Positions 1 to 6,068 of a stretch of DNA of 6,068 nucleotides are shown piece after piece. The position numbers and the translations under genes are program-made. Numbering within the stretch: the first letter of the stretch is position 1; each line of letters opens with the position of its first letter. The notes under the pieces are model-generated. The model had not been told where the DNA came from. It did not search any database and was given only the letters and a program-made list of their open reading frames with translations. This DNA comes from Bacteroidales bacterium (GTDB lineage Bacteria > Bacteroidota > Bacteroidia > Bacteroidales > Dysgonomonadaceae), in assembly GCA_012799155.1 (NCBI GenBank), contig JAAZLV010000308.1, positions 1 through 6,068 of the forward strand, in the 5' to 3' direction.

Positions 1-106
1 ATTGTCAATTCTCTATTAGTTCCTGAATTGGATCTCTTGAAGGAATAACAATCCACCATTCTATTTGTTTAACATCGATTTAAAAAACTGGATGTTCGCG
101 CTTCAC

Positions 107-739
107 TCATGTAGTTGCCTTTCGGTAGCATTCCCTACAGAGAGGCTGGTACTCTTCGGTCTCCCCCAGCATGATCTGGCGATCGTTCTTCACCAGCCGA
201 TGAGAGTAGCTGGCCAGACTGCCGCAGCGCACGCAGATAGCATGTACCTTGATCACATCATCGGCAATGGCACAGAGTCCCGGGATCGGTCCGAAGGGGA
301 CACGCCGGAAATCCATGTCGAGCCCGGCAATGATCACCCGCACTCCCTGGTCGGCCAGCTGTTGGCAGACGCCAATCAGTCCTTCGTCGAAGAACTGAGC
401 TTCGTCAATGCCTACCACCTCCACGCCTGAGGAGAGGAGCAGGATGTTGCTGGAGTGTTCCACGGGAGTGGAGAGGATGGCGTTGCGGTCGTGTGACACC
501 ACTTCTTCCTGCGAGTAGCGGGTGTCGAGTGCCGGTTTGAAGATCTCCACCTTCTGGCGGGCAATGCGTGCGCGACGCAAGCGGCGCAACAGTTCTTCTG
601 TCTTGCCGGAAAACATGGATCCGCAGATCACTTCAATGCGGCCGGCGCGCATGGTCTCGTTGTGGTTTGTTTCGTTGTACATGCCTGTGTGGTAGGATAC
701 TCCCAATGTTGCTGAATCACATTCGTCATTCAGCTGCAT
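107..739 (-). CDS. tdk: Thymidine kinase (type II, TK1-like)
   Basis: Phosphorylates thymidine to dTMP with ATP in the cytoplasmic pyrimidine salvage pathway. Numbering from the first ATG (210 aa), the protein shows a P-loop GSMFSGKT at 40-47 and a Walker B-like DEAQFF at 112-117, whose E113 is the expected catalytic base. A structural zinc site is formed by C169-x2-C172 and C201-x2-C204. The substrate-lasso region ends in [11 protein letters not shown] near the C terminus. All key residues are present, so it should be active. The start is uncertain. The ATG at 739 lies 12 nt after the mutS stop and has an A-rich leader, but residues 1-19 precede anything conserved. An in-frame ATG at 682 (residue 20) would give 191 aa, closer to the length I recall for Bacteroides homologues. 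Neither start has a well-placed Shine-Dalgarno site. The tight spacing suggests co-transcription with mutS. No clear terminator follows. Confidence 0.95.
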   Translation of the reverse strand: MQLNDECDSATLGVSYHTGMYNETNHNETMRAGRIEVICGSMFSGKTEELLRRLRRARIARQKVEIFKPALDTRYSQEEVVSHDRNAILSTPVEHSSNILLLSSGVEVVGIDEAQFFDEGLIGVCQQLADQGVRVIIAGLDMDFRRVPFGPIPGLCAIADDVIKVHAICVRCGSLASYSHRLVKNDRQIMLGETEEYQPLCRECYRKATT

Positions 740-751
740 GCGGGAGCATGA

Positions 752-3367
752 TTATTTTCCTTTTACAATTTTCTTGATCTCGTTTAGTTTGTTGAGTGCT
801 TCAATGGGTGTCAGGTTGTTGACGTCGAGGTTGAGGATCTCGTCGCGCACCTGGCTCAGTATCGGGTCGTCGAGCTGGAAGAAGCTGAGTTGGTACCCTT
901 CTCGTTTGCCGATGAAGTCGTTGATAGGCTTGCTGATTCCCTCTTTTCTGCCGTTCGATTCCATCTCGCCCAGGATGGCGTCTGCGCGGCGGGTGATGCT
1001 TTGTGGCATCCCAGCCATGCGGGCCACGTGGATTCCAAAGCTGTGCTCACTGCCTCCGGGCATCAACTTGCGGAGGAAGATCACCCTGTTGTCGATCTCC
1101 TTCACTGCCACGTTGTAGTTCTTGATCCGTTTGAACGATTTCTCCATCTCGTTGAGCTCGTGGTAGTGGGTGGCGAAGAGCGTCTTAGCACGTGCCCGTG
1201 GATGCTCGTGGATGTATTCCACAATGGCCCAGGCAATGGAGATGCCGTCGTAGGTGCTGGTGCCGCGCCCCAGTTCGTCAAAGAGGATTAGGCTCCTCTC
1301 GGAGAGGTTGTTGAGGATACTGGCCGCCTCGTTCATCTCCACCATGAAGGTGGATTCGCCCAGAGCAATGTTGTCGGAGGCTCCCACACGGGTGAAGATC
1401 TTGTCTACCAGCCCGATGGTAGCAGACTCCGCGGGTACGAAGGAGCCGATTTGTGCCATTAGGGTGATGAGGGCTGTCTGACGCAACAGCGCCGACTTAC
1501 CCGCCATGTTGGGGCCGGTGATGATGATGATCTGTTGCGTATCGTTGTCGAGGTAGAGATCATTGGCGATATAGGGCTCGTCTGCAGGCAGTTCCCGTTC
1601 AATCACCGGGTGGCGACCGTTGTGGATTTCGATGGCATCGGAGCGATTGATCATCGGGCGGATGTAACGATACTGACCGGCTGCTGTGGCGAATGCCAGG
1701 AGGCAGTCGATCCGTGCAATGAGAGCGGCGTTGACCTGTATGGTCGCTATGTAGCGAACAACATCTTCCAGCAGGGCGGCATAGATACGGTTCTCGAGGG
1801 CAATGATCTTCTCCTCTGCACCCAGGATCTTCTCCTCATATACTTTCAGCTCTTCGGTGATGTAACGCTCGGCACTCACCAATGTCTGCTTGCGGATCCA
1901 TCCCTCAGGCACCTTCTCCTTGTGGGTGTTGCGGACTTCTATGTAGTATCCGAAAACATTGTTGAAAGCCACTTTCAGCGAGGGGATCCCGGTGCGCTCG
2001 CTTTCACGTTGCTGCAATTGCATCAGGTAGTCTTTGCCGCTGTAGGCAATCTGTCGCAGTTCGTCGAGCTCCTTATCTACTCCCTTGCCGATGAATCCCC
2101 CCTTGTGCATCAGTGCAGGGGGGTCGGTGGTGATTTCTTTTTCAATGCGCTCTCTTAATGCCGTACAGGGATCCATCTTCCTACCCATCTCCTCTAAACT
2201 CTTGTTGCCTGAGGTGAGGAACGCTTCCCGGATCGGTTCCAGGGCTGTGAGTGCTACTTTGAGTTGTACCACTTCACGGGGGGTGATACGACCCACTGCC
2301 GCCTTCGAGATGATTCGCTCCAGGTCACCAATCAGTGCGATTTGTTCTGTGAGAAGTGCTTTCAGTTCCGGCTGCCGGAAGAAGTTCTCCACTACATTGA
2401 GTCGTTCGTTGATTTCCTTCTCCTCTTTCAGGGGGAAGAGCAGCCATCGGCGTAGCAGGCGTGATCCCATTGGGGAGAGGGTTTTGTCCAGCACGCTGAG
2501 CAGTGTTTTACCCCCCTCGTTCATCGGGGTTACCAGCTCGAGGCTGCGCACGGTGAAGCGGTCGAGGCGCATGTAGCGTTCCTCCTCAATCCGGCTCAGT
2601 GCAATGATATGTCCTATCTGTGTGTGTTGCGTGAGGTCCATGTAATGGAGAATCGCCCCTGAGGCAATGATGCCCAGGGGGAGGTGTTCCACGCCGAATC
2701 CCTTCAGGCTCTTGGTGCCGAAGTGGTTGAGCAGGCGATCACGAGCCGCCTCATCTGTGAAGATCCAGTCCTCCTGCTCCGATAGGAGCCATGCGTTGCC
2801 GAAAGTTTCCGCCACCTTTCTCCTGTTGCCCCGCTCTACCAGCAGTTCTTTTGGCGAGAAGCCGGCGAGCAGCTTGTCGATCTCGGCCCGTTCTCCCTCT
2901 GTTGTGAGGAACTCGCCGGTAGAGATATCGAGGAAGGCAATGCCGTAGCGATTGTTTTTGCCGATGTGCAGAGAACCGAGGAAGTTGTTCTCGCGGTGGT
3001 TAAGGATGGTGTCGTTGATGGAAACGCCCGGTGTCACAAGCTCGGTGATGCCCCGTTTCACCAGCTTCTTTGTCAGTTTGGGATCTTCCAGCTGGTCGCA
3101 GATTGCTACTCTCTTGCCTGCGCGCACCAGCTTGGGGAGGTAGGTGTCGAGTGCGTGATGAGGGAAGCCGGCCAGCTCCACGAATTGGGCGGCACCGTTT
3201 GCACGGCGGGTGAGGGTAATCCCCAAGATCTCGGCGGCGATGATGGCATCGTCAGAGAAGGTCTCGTAGAAGTCGCCCACGCGGAACAGCAGGATGGCGT
3301 CGGGATGTTTCTTCTTGATCTCGACATACTGCTTCATCATCGGTGTCTCTGCTATCTTCTTTGCCAC
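752..3367 (-). CDS. mutS: DNA mismatch repair protein MutS
   Basis: Recognises mispaired and unpaired bases and starts methyl-independent mismatch repair with MutL. The 871-aa length is normal for MutS1. The N-terminal mismatch-binding domain carries the Phe-x-Glu motif (F33-Y34-E35 in GDFYE). It is followed by the connector, lever and clamp domains, then the C-terminal ABC-type ATPase. That ATPase has Walker [10 protein letters not shown] (617-625), an [12 protein letters not shown] loop (663-674), Walker [12 protein letters not shown] (694-704) and the HYHEL histidine (H734). The Walker A has Ala and Ser-Ala where Proteobacteria have Gly and Ser-Thr; I recall this as usual in Bacteroidales. 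QLSFF at 826-830 fits a sliding-clamp-binding motif, and a helical dimerisation tail follows. The start is GTG, chosen because AAAGGA sits 7 nt upstream and the next in-frame ATGs (residues 10-11) cut into the conserved ETPMMKQY start. It lies 67 nt downstream of the sirtuin gene and 12 nt upstream of tdk. Confidence 0.98.
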   Translation of the reverse strand: MAKKIAETPMMKQYVEIKKKHPDAILLFRVGDFYETFSDDAIIAAEILGITLTRRANGAAQFVELAGFPHHALDTYLPKLVRAGKRVAICDQLEDPKLTKKLVKRGITELVTPGVSINDTILNHRENNFLGSLHIGKNNRYGIAFLDISTGEFLTTEGERAEIDKLLAGFSPKELLVERGNRRKVAETFGNAWLLSEQEDWIFTDEAARDRLLNHFGTKSLKGFGVEHLPLGIIASGAILHYMDLTQHTQIGHIIALSRIEEERYMRLDRFTVRSLELVTPMNEGGKTLLSVLDKTLSPMGSRLLRRWLLFPLKEEKEINERLNVVENFFRQPELKALLTEQIALIGDLERIISKAAVGRITPREVVQLKVALTALEPIREAFLTSGNKSLEEMGRKMDPCTALRERIEKEITTDPPALMHKGGFIGKGVDKELDELRQIAYSGKDYLMQLQQRESERTGIPSLKVAFNNVFGYYIEVRNTHKEKVPEGWIRKQTLVSAERYITEELKVYEEKILGAEEKIIALENRIYAALLEDVVRYIATIQVNAALIARIDCLLAFATAAGQYRYIRPMINRSDAIEIHNGRHPVIERELPADEPYIANDLYLDNDTQQIIIITGPNMAGKSALLRQTALITLMAQIGSFVPAESATIGLVDKIFTRVGASDNIALGESTFMVEMNEAASILNNLSERSLILFDELGRGTSTYDGISIAWAIVEYIHEHPRARAKTLFATHYHELNEMEKSFKRIKNYNVAVKEIDNRVIFLRKLMPGGSEHSFGIHVARMAGMPQSITRRADAILGEMESNGRKEGISKPINDFIGKREGYQLSFFQLDDPILSQVRDEILNLDVNNLTPIEALNKLNEIKKIVKGK

Positions 3368-3374
3368 GGGCTAA

Positions 3375-3380
3375 TCCTTT
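3375..3380 (-). promoter_or_regulatory. mutS ribosome binding site
   Basis: Read on the minus strand, AAAGGA lies 7 nt before the GTG codon at 3367. It is the clearest Shine-Dalgarno-like site in the window and decides the mutS start in favour of GTG. Confidence 0.7.
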
Positions 3381-3395
3381 GTTGTTTAAAAGAAG

Positions 3396-3425
3396 CGAAA
3401 TTACAAAAAAACGCCGAGTTTCAAA
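3396..3425 (-). promoter_or_regulatory. Candidate mutS promoter
   Basis: On the minus strand a TTTG (3425-3422) is separated by 18 nt from TAATTTCG (3403-3396). This resembles the Bacteroidota sigma-ABfr layout of TTTG, about 19 nt, then TAnnTTTG, with one mismatch in the -7 box. It lies in the 67-nt gap between the sirtuin gene and mutS, and would give a leader of roughly 20 nt. It is a pattern match only. Read-through from the sirtuin gene is also possible, because no terminator hairpin is visible in the gap. Confidence 0.4.
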
Positions 3426-3434
3426 GCGAATTCA

Positions 3435-4124
3435 TCAATATGTCAACAGACGTTGCAGTTCCTTCACCCCTTCAGAAGCCCCCATGCGGAGATGGTGAAT
3501 GTCGTAGCGGCGGGTGTTTACATCCTTCGGGTCGATCAGGTAGACAGGTACACTCTTGCGCACATCGTCGAGCAGTCCTGCAGCGGGATAGACGTTCATG
3601 GAGGTGCCAATGATGACGAAGATGTCGGCCTGGCGGGTAATTCTTTCCGCTTCCGGCATCATGGGGACTGGCTCGCCAAACCAGACGATATGGGGCCGCA
3701 GCTGGAATCCTTTCTCACAAAGGTCGCCCGGGAGGATGTCGCACTTTGCCGGATCCAATTCGTAGACAAGTGCCTCGTCACCCGTAGAGCGGGCTTTCAT
3801 CAGCTCACCATGGAGGTGGAGCACCCTGCTACTGCCGGCCTGTTCGTGCAGGTTGTCGATGTTCTGGGTGATGATATGCACATCGAAATCTTTCTCCATC
3901 GCAGCCAGTATCTTGTGTCCTTCATTGGGACTGGCACTCAGTAATTCACGGCGGCGCATATTGTAAAAACCGAGTACCAGCTCCGGGTCAGCGGCAAATC
4001 CTTCGGGTGTGGCCACCTGCTCCACAGGGTAGCGATCCCACAATCCACCTGAATCGCGGAACGTGGCGATGCCGCTTTCGGCACTCATGCCAGCACCTGA
4101 CAGGACGACTAATTTCTTTTTCAT
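3435..4124 (-). CDS. cobB: NAD-dependent protein deacylase, class III sirtuin (CobB-like)
   Basis: Removes acyl groups from lysine side chains using NAD+, releasing nicotinamide and O-acyl-ADP-ribose, in the cytoplasm. Numbering from the ATG at 4124 (229 aa), the Rossmann-fold NAD site GAGMSAESGIATFRD lies at 10-24, TQNIDNLHE at 86-94, and the catalytic His at H105 in HLHGEL. LRPHIVWFGE at 142-151 and GTSMNVYPAAG at 173-183 are also typical. FYNMR contains Y54-x2-R57, the pair that binds acidic acyl groups in SIRT5 and E. coli CobB, so desuccinylase or demalonylase activity is plausible. The small domain has only two cysteines (C128, C136) instead of the usual zinc tetrad. A TTG codon lies directly before the ATG in frame (4127); I prefer the ATG, which has a weak AAGAG 9 nt upstream. 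The gene is divergent from the FKBP pair and upstream of mutS. Confidence 0.93.
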   Translation of the reverse strand: MKKKLVVLSGAGMSAESGIATFRDSGGLWDRYPVEQVATPEGFAADPELVLGFYNMRRRELLSASPNEGHKILAAMEKDFDVHIITQNIDNLHEQAGSSRVLHLHGELMKARSTGDEALVYELDPAKCDILPGDLCEKGFQLRPHIVWFGEPVPMMPEAERITRQADIFVIIGTSMNVYPAAGLLDDVRKSVPVYLIDPKDVNTRRYDIHHLRMGASEGVKELQRLLTY

Positions 4125-4140
4125 CAATCGGTTCTCTTAT

Positions 4141-4155
4141 TTGCTAATTAAGCAA
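4141..4155. repeat. Short inverted repeat in the divergent promoter region
   Basis: TTGCT and AGCAA flank a 5-nt AATTA spacer, giving a 15-nt dyad. On the minus strand its first three bases are the last three of the cobB -7 box, so a bound protein would cover the predicted transcription start. It could be an operator, but AT-rich sequence easily gives such short dyads by chance. Confidence 0.35.
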
Positions 4156-4160
4156 AAATA
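4153..4160 (-). promoter_or_regulatory. Candidate cobB promoter, -7 box
   Basis: TATTTTTG on the minus strand matches the Bacteroidota -7 consensus TAnnTTTG at every fixed position. A start site about 7 nt downstream would leave a leader of roughly 20 nt before the ATG at 4124. No good -33 TTTG is seen at the expected distance, so the call rests on the -7 box and its position. Confidence 0.5.
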
Positions 4161-4203
4161 GTTTTTTATTACGGGATTAGGGATATAATTCAACATAAAA
4201 TCG

Positions 4204-4211
4204 TACTTTTG
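4204..4211 (+). promoter_or_regulatory. Candidate promoter of the FKBP gene pair, -7 box
   Basis: TACTTTTG matches TAnnTTTG at every fixed position and lies 29 nt before the ATG at 4241, as is typical for Bacteroidota genes with short leaders. The -33 region is poor; no TTTG is present at about 19 nt upstream. The leader is A-rich (AAAAGAAAAAAG just before the start) and has no classical Shine-Dalgarno site. Confidence 0.6.
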
Positions 4212-4240
4212 TGCCCAAATGTCATAAAAGAAAAAAGTGA

Positions 4241-4825
4241 ATGGATAAATTAAGTTATGCCCTCGGGATGAGTATGGCCTCAAATCTGATGAATTCCGGG
4301 TTGCGCAATATCGATGTAGCCTCTTTTACCGATGCTTTCAACAGTGTCTTCAACAACGCAGCCCCATCGCTGTCGCCACAGGAAGCCAACCAGGTGATCC
4401 AGGAGTTTTTCAGCAAGCGTCAGGATGAGATGCTGACCCGTAACCTGGAAGAGGGAAAAGCCTTTCTGGCTGAAAATGGGAAAAACGAAAAGGTGGTGAC
4501 GCTGCCCAGCGGTCTGCAGTATGAAGTACTGACAGAAGGCAATGGTGCCAAGCCTGCCGCCACCGACAAGGTGAAATGTCACTACCACGGTACGCTGCTC
4601 GATGGTACTGTCTTCGACAGCTCGGTACAGCGCGGAGAACCTGCACTGTTTGGTGTGAACCAGGTAATCAAGGGATGGGTAGAAGCATTGCAGCTGATGT
4701 CTGTCGGTTCCAAGTGGCGTCTCTTTATCCCCTCTCATCTGGCATATGGCGAGCAGGGTGCAGGCAACTCCATTGAACCCAATACAACGCTGATCTTCGA
4801 CGTAGAGTTGCTTGGAATTGAATAG
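4241..4825 (+). CDS. FKBP-type peptidyl-prolyl cis-trans isomerase, cytoplasmic FklB/FKBP22-like
   Basis: Catalyses cis-trans isomerisation of X-Pro peptide bonds and probably acts as a folding helper. It has 194 aa with no signal peptide or membrane segment, so it should be cytoplasmic. Residues 1-45 carry the FKBP_N dimerisation motif (SYALGMSM at 5-12). A long helix follows (about 46-80), then the FKBP catalytic domain (about 87-194). Pocket residues equivalent to those of human FKBP12 are all present: Y115, F125, D126, V142, I143, W146, Y169 and F186. The layout matches E. coli FklB (FKBP22), a V-shaped dimer, and I recall close Bacteroides homologues of the same length. The ATG at 4241 begins the conserved N-terminal motif, so the start is well supported. 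The gene lies 61 nt upstream of its lipoprotein paralogue and is probably co-transcribed with it. I give no symbol because fklB and fkpA naming is loose in this phylum. Confidence 0.95.
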   Translation: MDKLSYALGMSMASNLMNSGLRNIDVASFTDAFNSVFNNAAPSLSPQEANQVIQEFFSKRQDEMLTRNLEEGKAFLAENGKNEKVVTLPSGLQYEVLTEGNGAKPAATDKVKCHYHGTLLDGTVFDSSVQRGEPALFGVNQVIKGWVEALQLMSVGSKWRLFIPSHLAYGEQGAGNSIEPNTTLIFDVELLGIE

Positions 4826-4886
4826 GCTTAGTCGAATTAAAGATATAGAATCAAAAGATTTTCAACGAATAAATAATTAAACAGAA

Positions 4887-5900
4887 ATGAAGAAAACAAT
4901 TTTGGGCACTTTTAGTGCCGTAGCCGTGATGGCTTTGATGATGGTCTCCTGTGGCGGTGCCTCTACCCCCAAGACCTCACTGAAGAACTCAGTTGACAGC
5001 GTATCCTACGCATATGGAGTGAGCATGACCGATCAGGGATTGGTTCAGTTCCTGGAGCAATCTGGTGTACTGCAGAGCACCTCAGGGATTGAGTATGATT
5101 ATCAGATACGGATGGCATCGGCCGATTCTACCCAGAAAGAGGTTTTGCAAAAGGAAATGAATGCGAAGGTTGATTCAATCAACAAGATCAACGCTCCCCG
5201 TTTGAATCAGTTCATCAAGGGCCTCACCGAAGCGATGGGTCTGGAAGAAAATTCTGCATATGGCAATGGTTTGAGCATTGGTGTACAGTTCTCACAGCAG
5301 ATGTTGCCGCAGTTCAATGATATGTTGTTCGGTGGCGACTCTACCAAGAGCGTAAATAAGGATCAGGTACTGGCAGGCATCATCTCTACTCTGAAGAACC
5401 AGGAACTTGCCATCAGCAAGGTGGAAGCAAATGGTATGGTACAGTCGGCTGCCGAAAAAGCACAGGCTGAACAGCAGGTGCGCCAGGAGGAAGAATTGAA
5501 GGCTCAGCACCAGGAGAGCATCGCCGCCGGTGATGCCTTTATGGCTGAGAATGGTGCGAAAGAAGGTGTGACAACACTTCCCAGCGGTTTGCAGTATGAG
5601 GTCATTCGCGCCGGTAATGGCCCCATGCCCACCGATACCGACCGTGTGAAGGTGCATTATCACGGCACACTAATCGACGGAACTGTTTTCGACAGCAGCG
5701 TGGATCGTGGCGAACCTGCCACCTTTGGTGTAACTCAGGTGATTGCTGGTTGGACGGAAGCTCTCAAGCTGATGCCTGTAGGATCGAAATGGAGACTCTA
5801 TATTCCTTATGATCTTGCTTACGGCTCTGCCGACCGTGGCACCATCAAGCCCTTCTCCAACCTGATCTTCGACGTGGAGTTGCTCAGCATCGAGAAATAA
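4887..5900 (+). CDS. FKBP-type peptidyl-prolyl cis-trans isomerase, lipoprotein
   Basis: A prolyl isomerase predicted to be lipid-anchored in the cell envelope. The 337-aa protein begins with a lysine-hydrophobic signal and a lipobox-like MVSC, making C22 the likely acylated residue. The sequence after C22 (GGASTPK) lacks the acidic export signal of Bacteroidota surface lipoproteins, so a periplasm-facing location is favoured. Residues 30-180 form an enlarged N-terminal region with two FKBP_N-like motifs, SYAYGVSM at 40-47 and AYGNGLSI at 124-131. A Gln/Glu-rich, probably coiled helix spans about 185-215. The FKBP domain (about 229-337) keeps Y258, F268, D269, V285, I286, W289, Y312 and F328. 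Hand alignment with the upstream gene gives 77 identities in 108 positions over this domain. The leader is A-rich with no Shine-Dalgarno site. No separate promoter is visible in the 61-nt gap, and a terminator follows the stop. The fold resembles FkpA/Mip. Confidence 0.94.
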   Translation: MKKTILGTFSAVAVMALMMVSCGGASTPKTSLKNSVDSVSYAYGVSMTDQGLVQFLEQSGVLQSTSGIEYDYQIRMASADSTQKEVLQKEMNAKVDSINKINAPRLNQFIKGLTEAMGLEENSAYGNGLSIGVQFSQQMLPQFNDMLFGGDSTKSVNKDQVLAGIISTLKNQELAISKVEANGMVQSAAEKAQAEQQVRQEEELKAQHQESIAAGDAFMAENGAKEGVTTLPSGLQYEVIRAGNGPMPTDTDRVKVHYHGTLIDGTVFDSSVDRGEPATFGVTQVIAGWTEALKLMPVGSKWRLYIPYDLAYGSADRGTIKPFSNLIFDVELLSIEK

Positions 5901-5927
5901 AGATTATTGAATTCAACTAATAAGAAG

Positions 5928-5960
5928 AGACTGTCTCAAACTAGAGGCAGTCTTTTTTTT
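5928..5960 (+). terminator. Rho-independent terminator after the FKBP pair
   Basis: A 10-bp stem (5928-5937 with 5944-5953, one G-U pair) closes a 6-nt loop and runs into eight T residues at 5953-5960. It starts 27 nt after the stop codon of the lipoprotein FKBP gene and reads in the same direction, so it should end the two-gene transcript. Confidence 0.85.
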
Positions 5961-6031
5961 ACGCAAAGTGCCTTATCCTAAAATTGTTTTTCTTCTTTTT
6001 TTGGAAGCTCTTCTTATATTCTAATCTTTTG

Positions 6032-6068
6032 AGGCTGTTTCAATATACAAATGAGATGGCTTTTTTTC
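6032..6068 (+). terminator. Second terminator-like hairpin at the right edge
   Basis: Positions 6032-6042 can pair with 6052-6062 in an 11-bp stem with four G-U pairs and a 9-nt loop, followed by a T run to 6067. It resembles the hairpin at 5928 in sequence and layout but is weaker. It may be a back-up terminator, a decayed copy of the first, or the end of an element lying beyond the window. Confidence 0.45.

Noticed and set aside
1..29. CAATTC/GAATTG inverted repeat at the left edge as a tdk terminator.
   Set aside because: The stem is only 6 bp and AT-rich, the loop is 13 nt, and no T run follows on the minus strand.
1..59. A minus-strand ATG at 59 opening a reading frame that runs off the left edge of the window.
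   Set aside because: Only 19 codons are visible, there is no ribosome binding site, and the translation is not recognisable.
5..79. A minus-strand stretch downstream of tdk reading as 24 protein-like residues (including EWWIVIPSRDP) before a stop.
   Set aside because: It follows a stop codon directly and has no ATG, GTG or TTG start. It is too short to identify, though it could be a gene remnant.
890..2158. Long plus-strand open frames (133 and 207 codons) opposite mutS.
   Set aside because: They lie wholly within the well-supported mutS gene, have no recognisable domains, and look like antisense shadows of a GC-balanced coding region.
3405..3425. The T run on the minus strand after the sirtuin gene, as a possible terminator.
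   Set aside because: No stem precedes the T run. It fits better as the spacer of the candidate mutS promoter.
2966..3613. A 215-codon plus-strand open frame spanning the mutS start and the sirtuin 3' end.
   Set aside because: It crosses two real genes and their promoter gap on the opposite strand, and its translation is low-complexity and Cys/His-rich without motifs.

Overview
The window looks like a stretch of Bacteroidales chromosome (Bacteroidota). Three things point there. The MutS, thymidine kinase and FKBP proteins read like Bacteroides/Parabacteroides/Dysgonomonadaceae homologues. Both promoters between the divergent genes carry a perfect Bacteroidota -7 box (TAnnTTTG). Most starts have A-rich leaders rather than strong Shine-Dalgarno sites. 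A genus cannot be named from the sequence alone.

Layout: positions 107-4124 hold three genes on the minus strand, read from right to left as a class III sirtuin (cobB-like), mutS and tdk. Positions 4241-5900 hold two genes on the plus strand. Both encode FKBP-type peptidyl-prolyl isomerases: a cytoplasmic FklB/FKBP22-like protein, then a larger lipoprotein version. The 116-bp gap at 4125-4240 is a divergent promoter region. A strong intrinsic terminator follows the second FKBP gene at 5928-5960, and a second, weaker, similar hairpin sits at the right edge. No intergenic stretch exceeds 300 bases. Positions 1-106 hold nothing convincing.

Functions: the minus-strand group joins NAD-dependent lysine deacylation, DNA mismatch recognition and thymidine salvage. 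mutS and tdk are close enough to be co-transcribed, and mutS also has its own candidate promoter and a good ribosome binding site. The plus-strand pair puts the same folding activity on two sides of the inner membrane: one protein without a signal peptide and one with a lipoprotein signal. Their catalytic domains are about 71% identical in a hand alignment, so they are probably tandem paralogues.

I found no convincing undescribed system. The points most worth a second look are a sirtuin lacking the usual zinc cysteines, a duplicated N-terminal motif in the FKBP lipoprotein, a dyad overlapping the cobB -7 box, and the repeated terminator-like hairpins at the right end. No tRNA, rRNA, CRISPR array or intact insertion sequence was seen.
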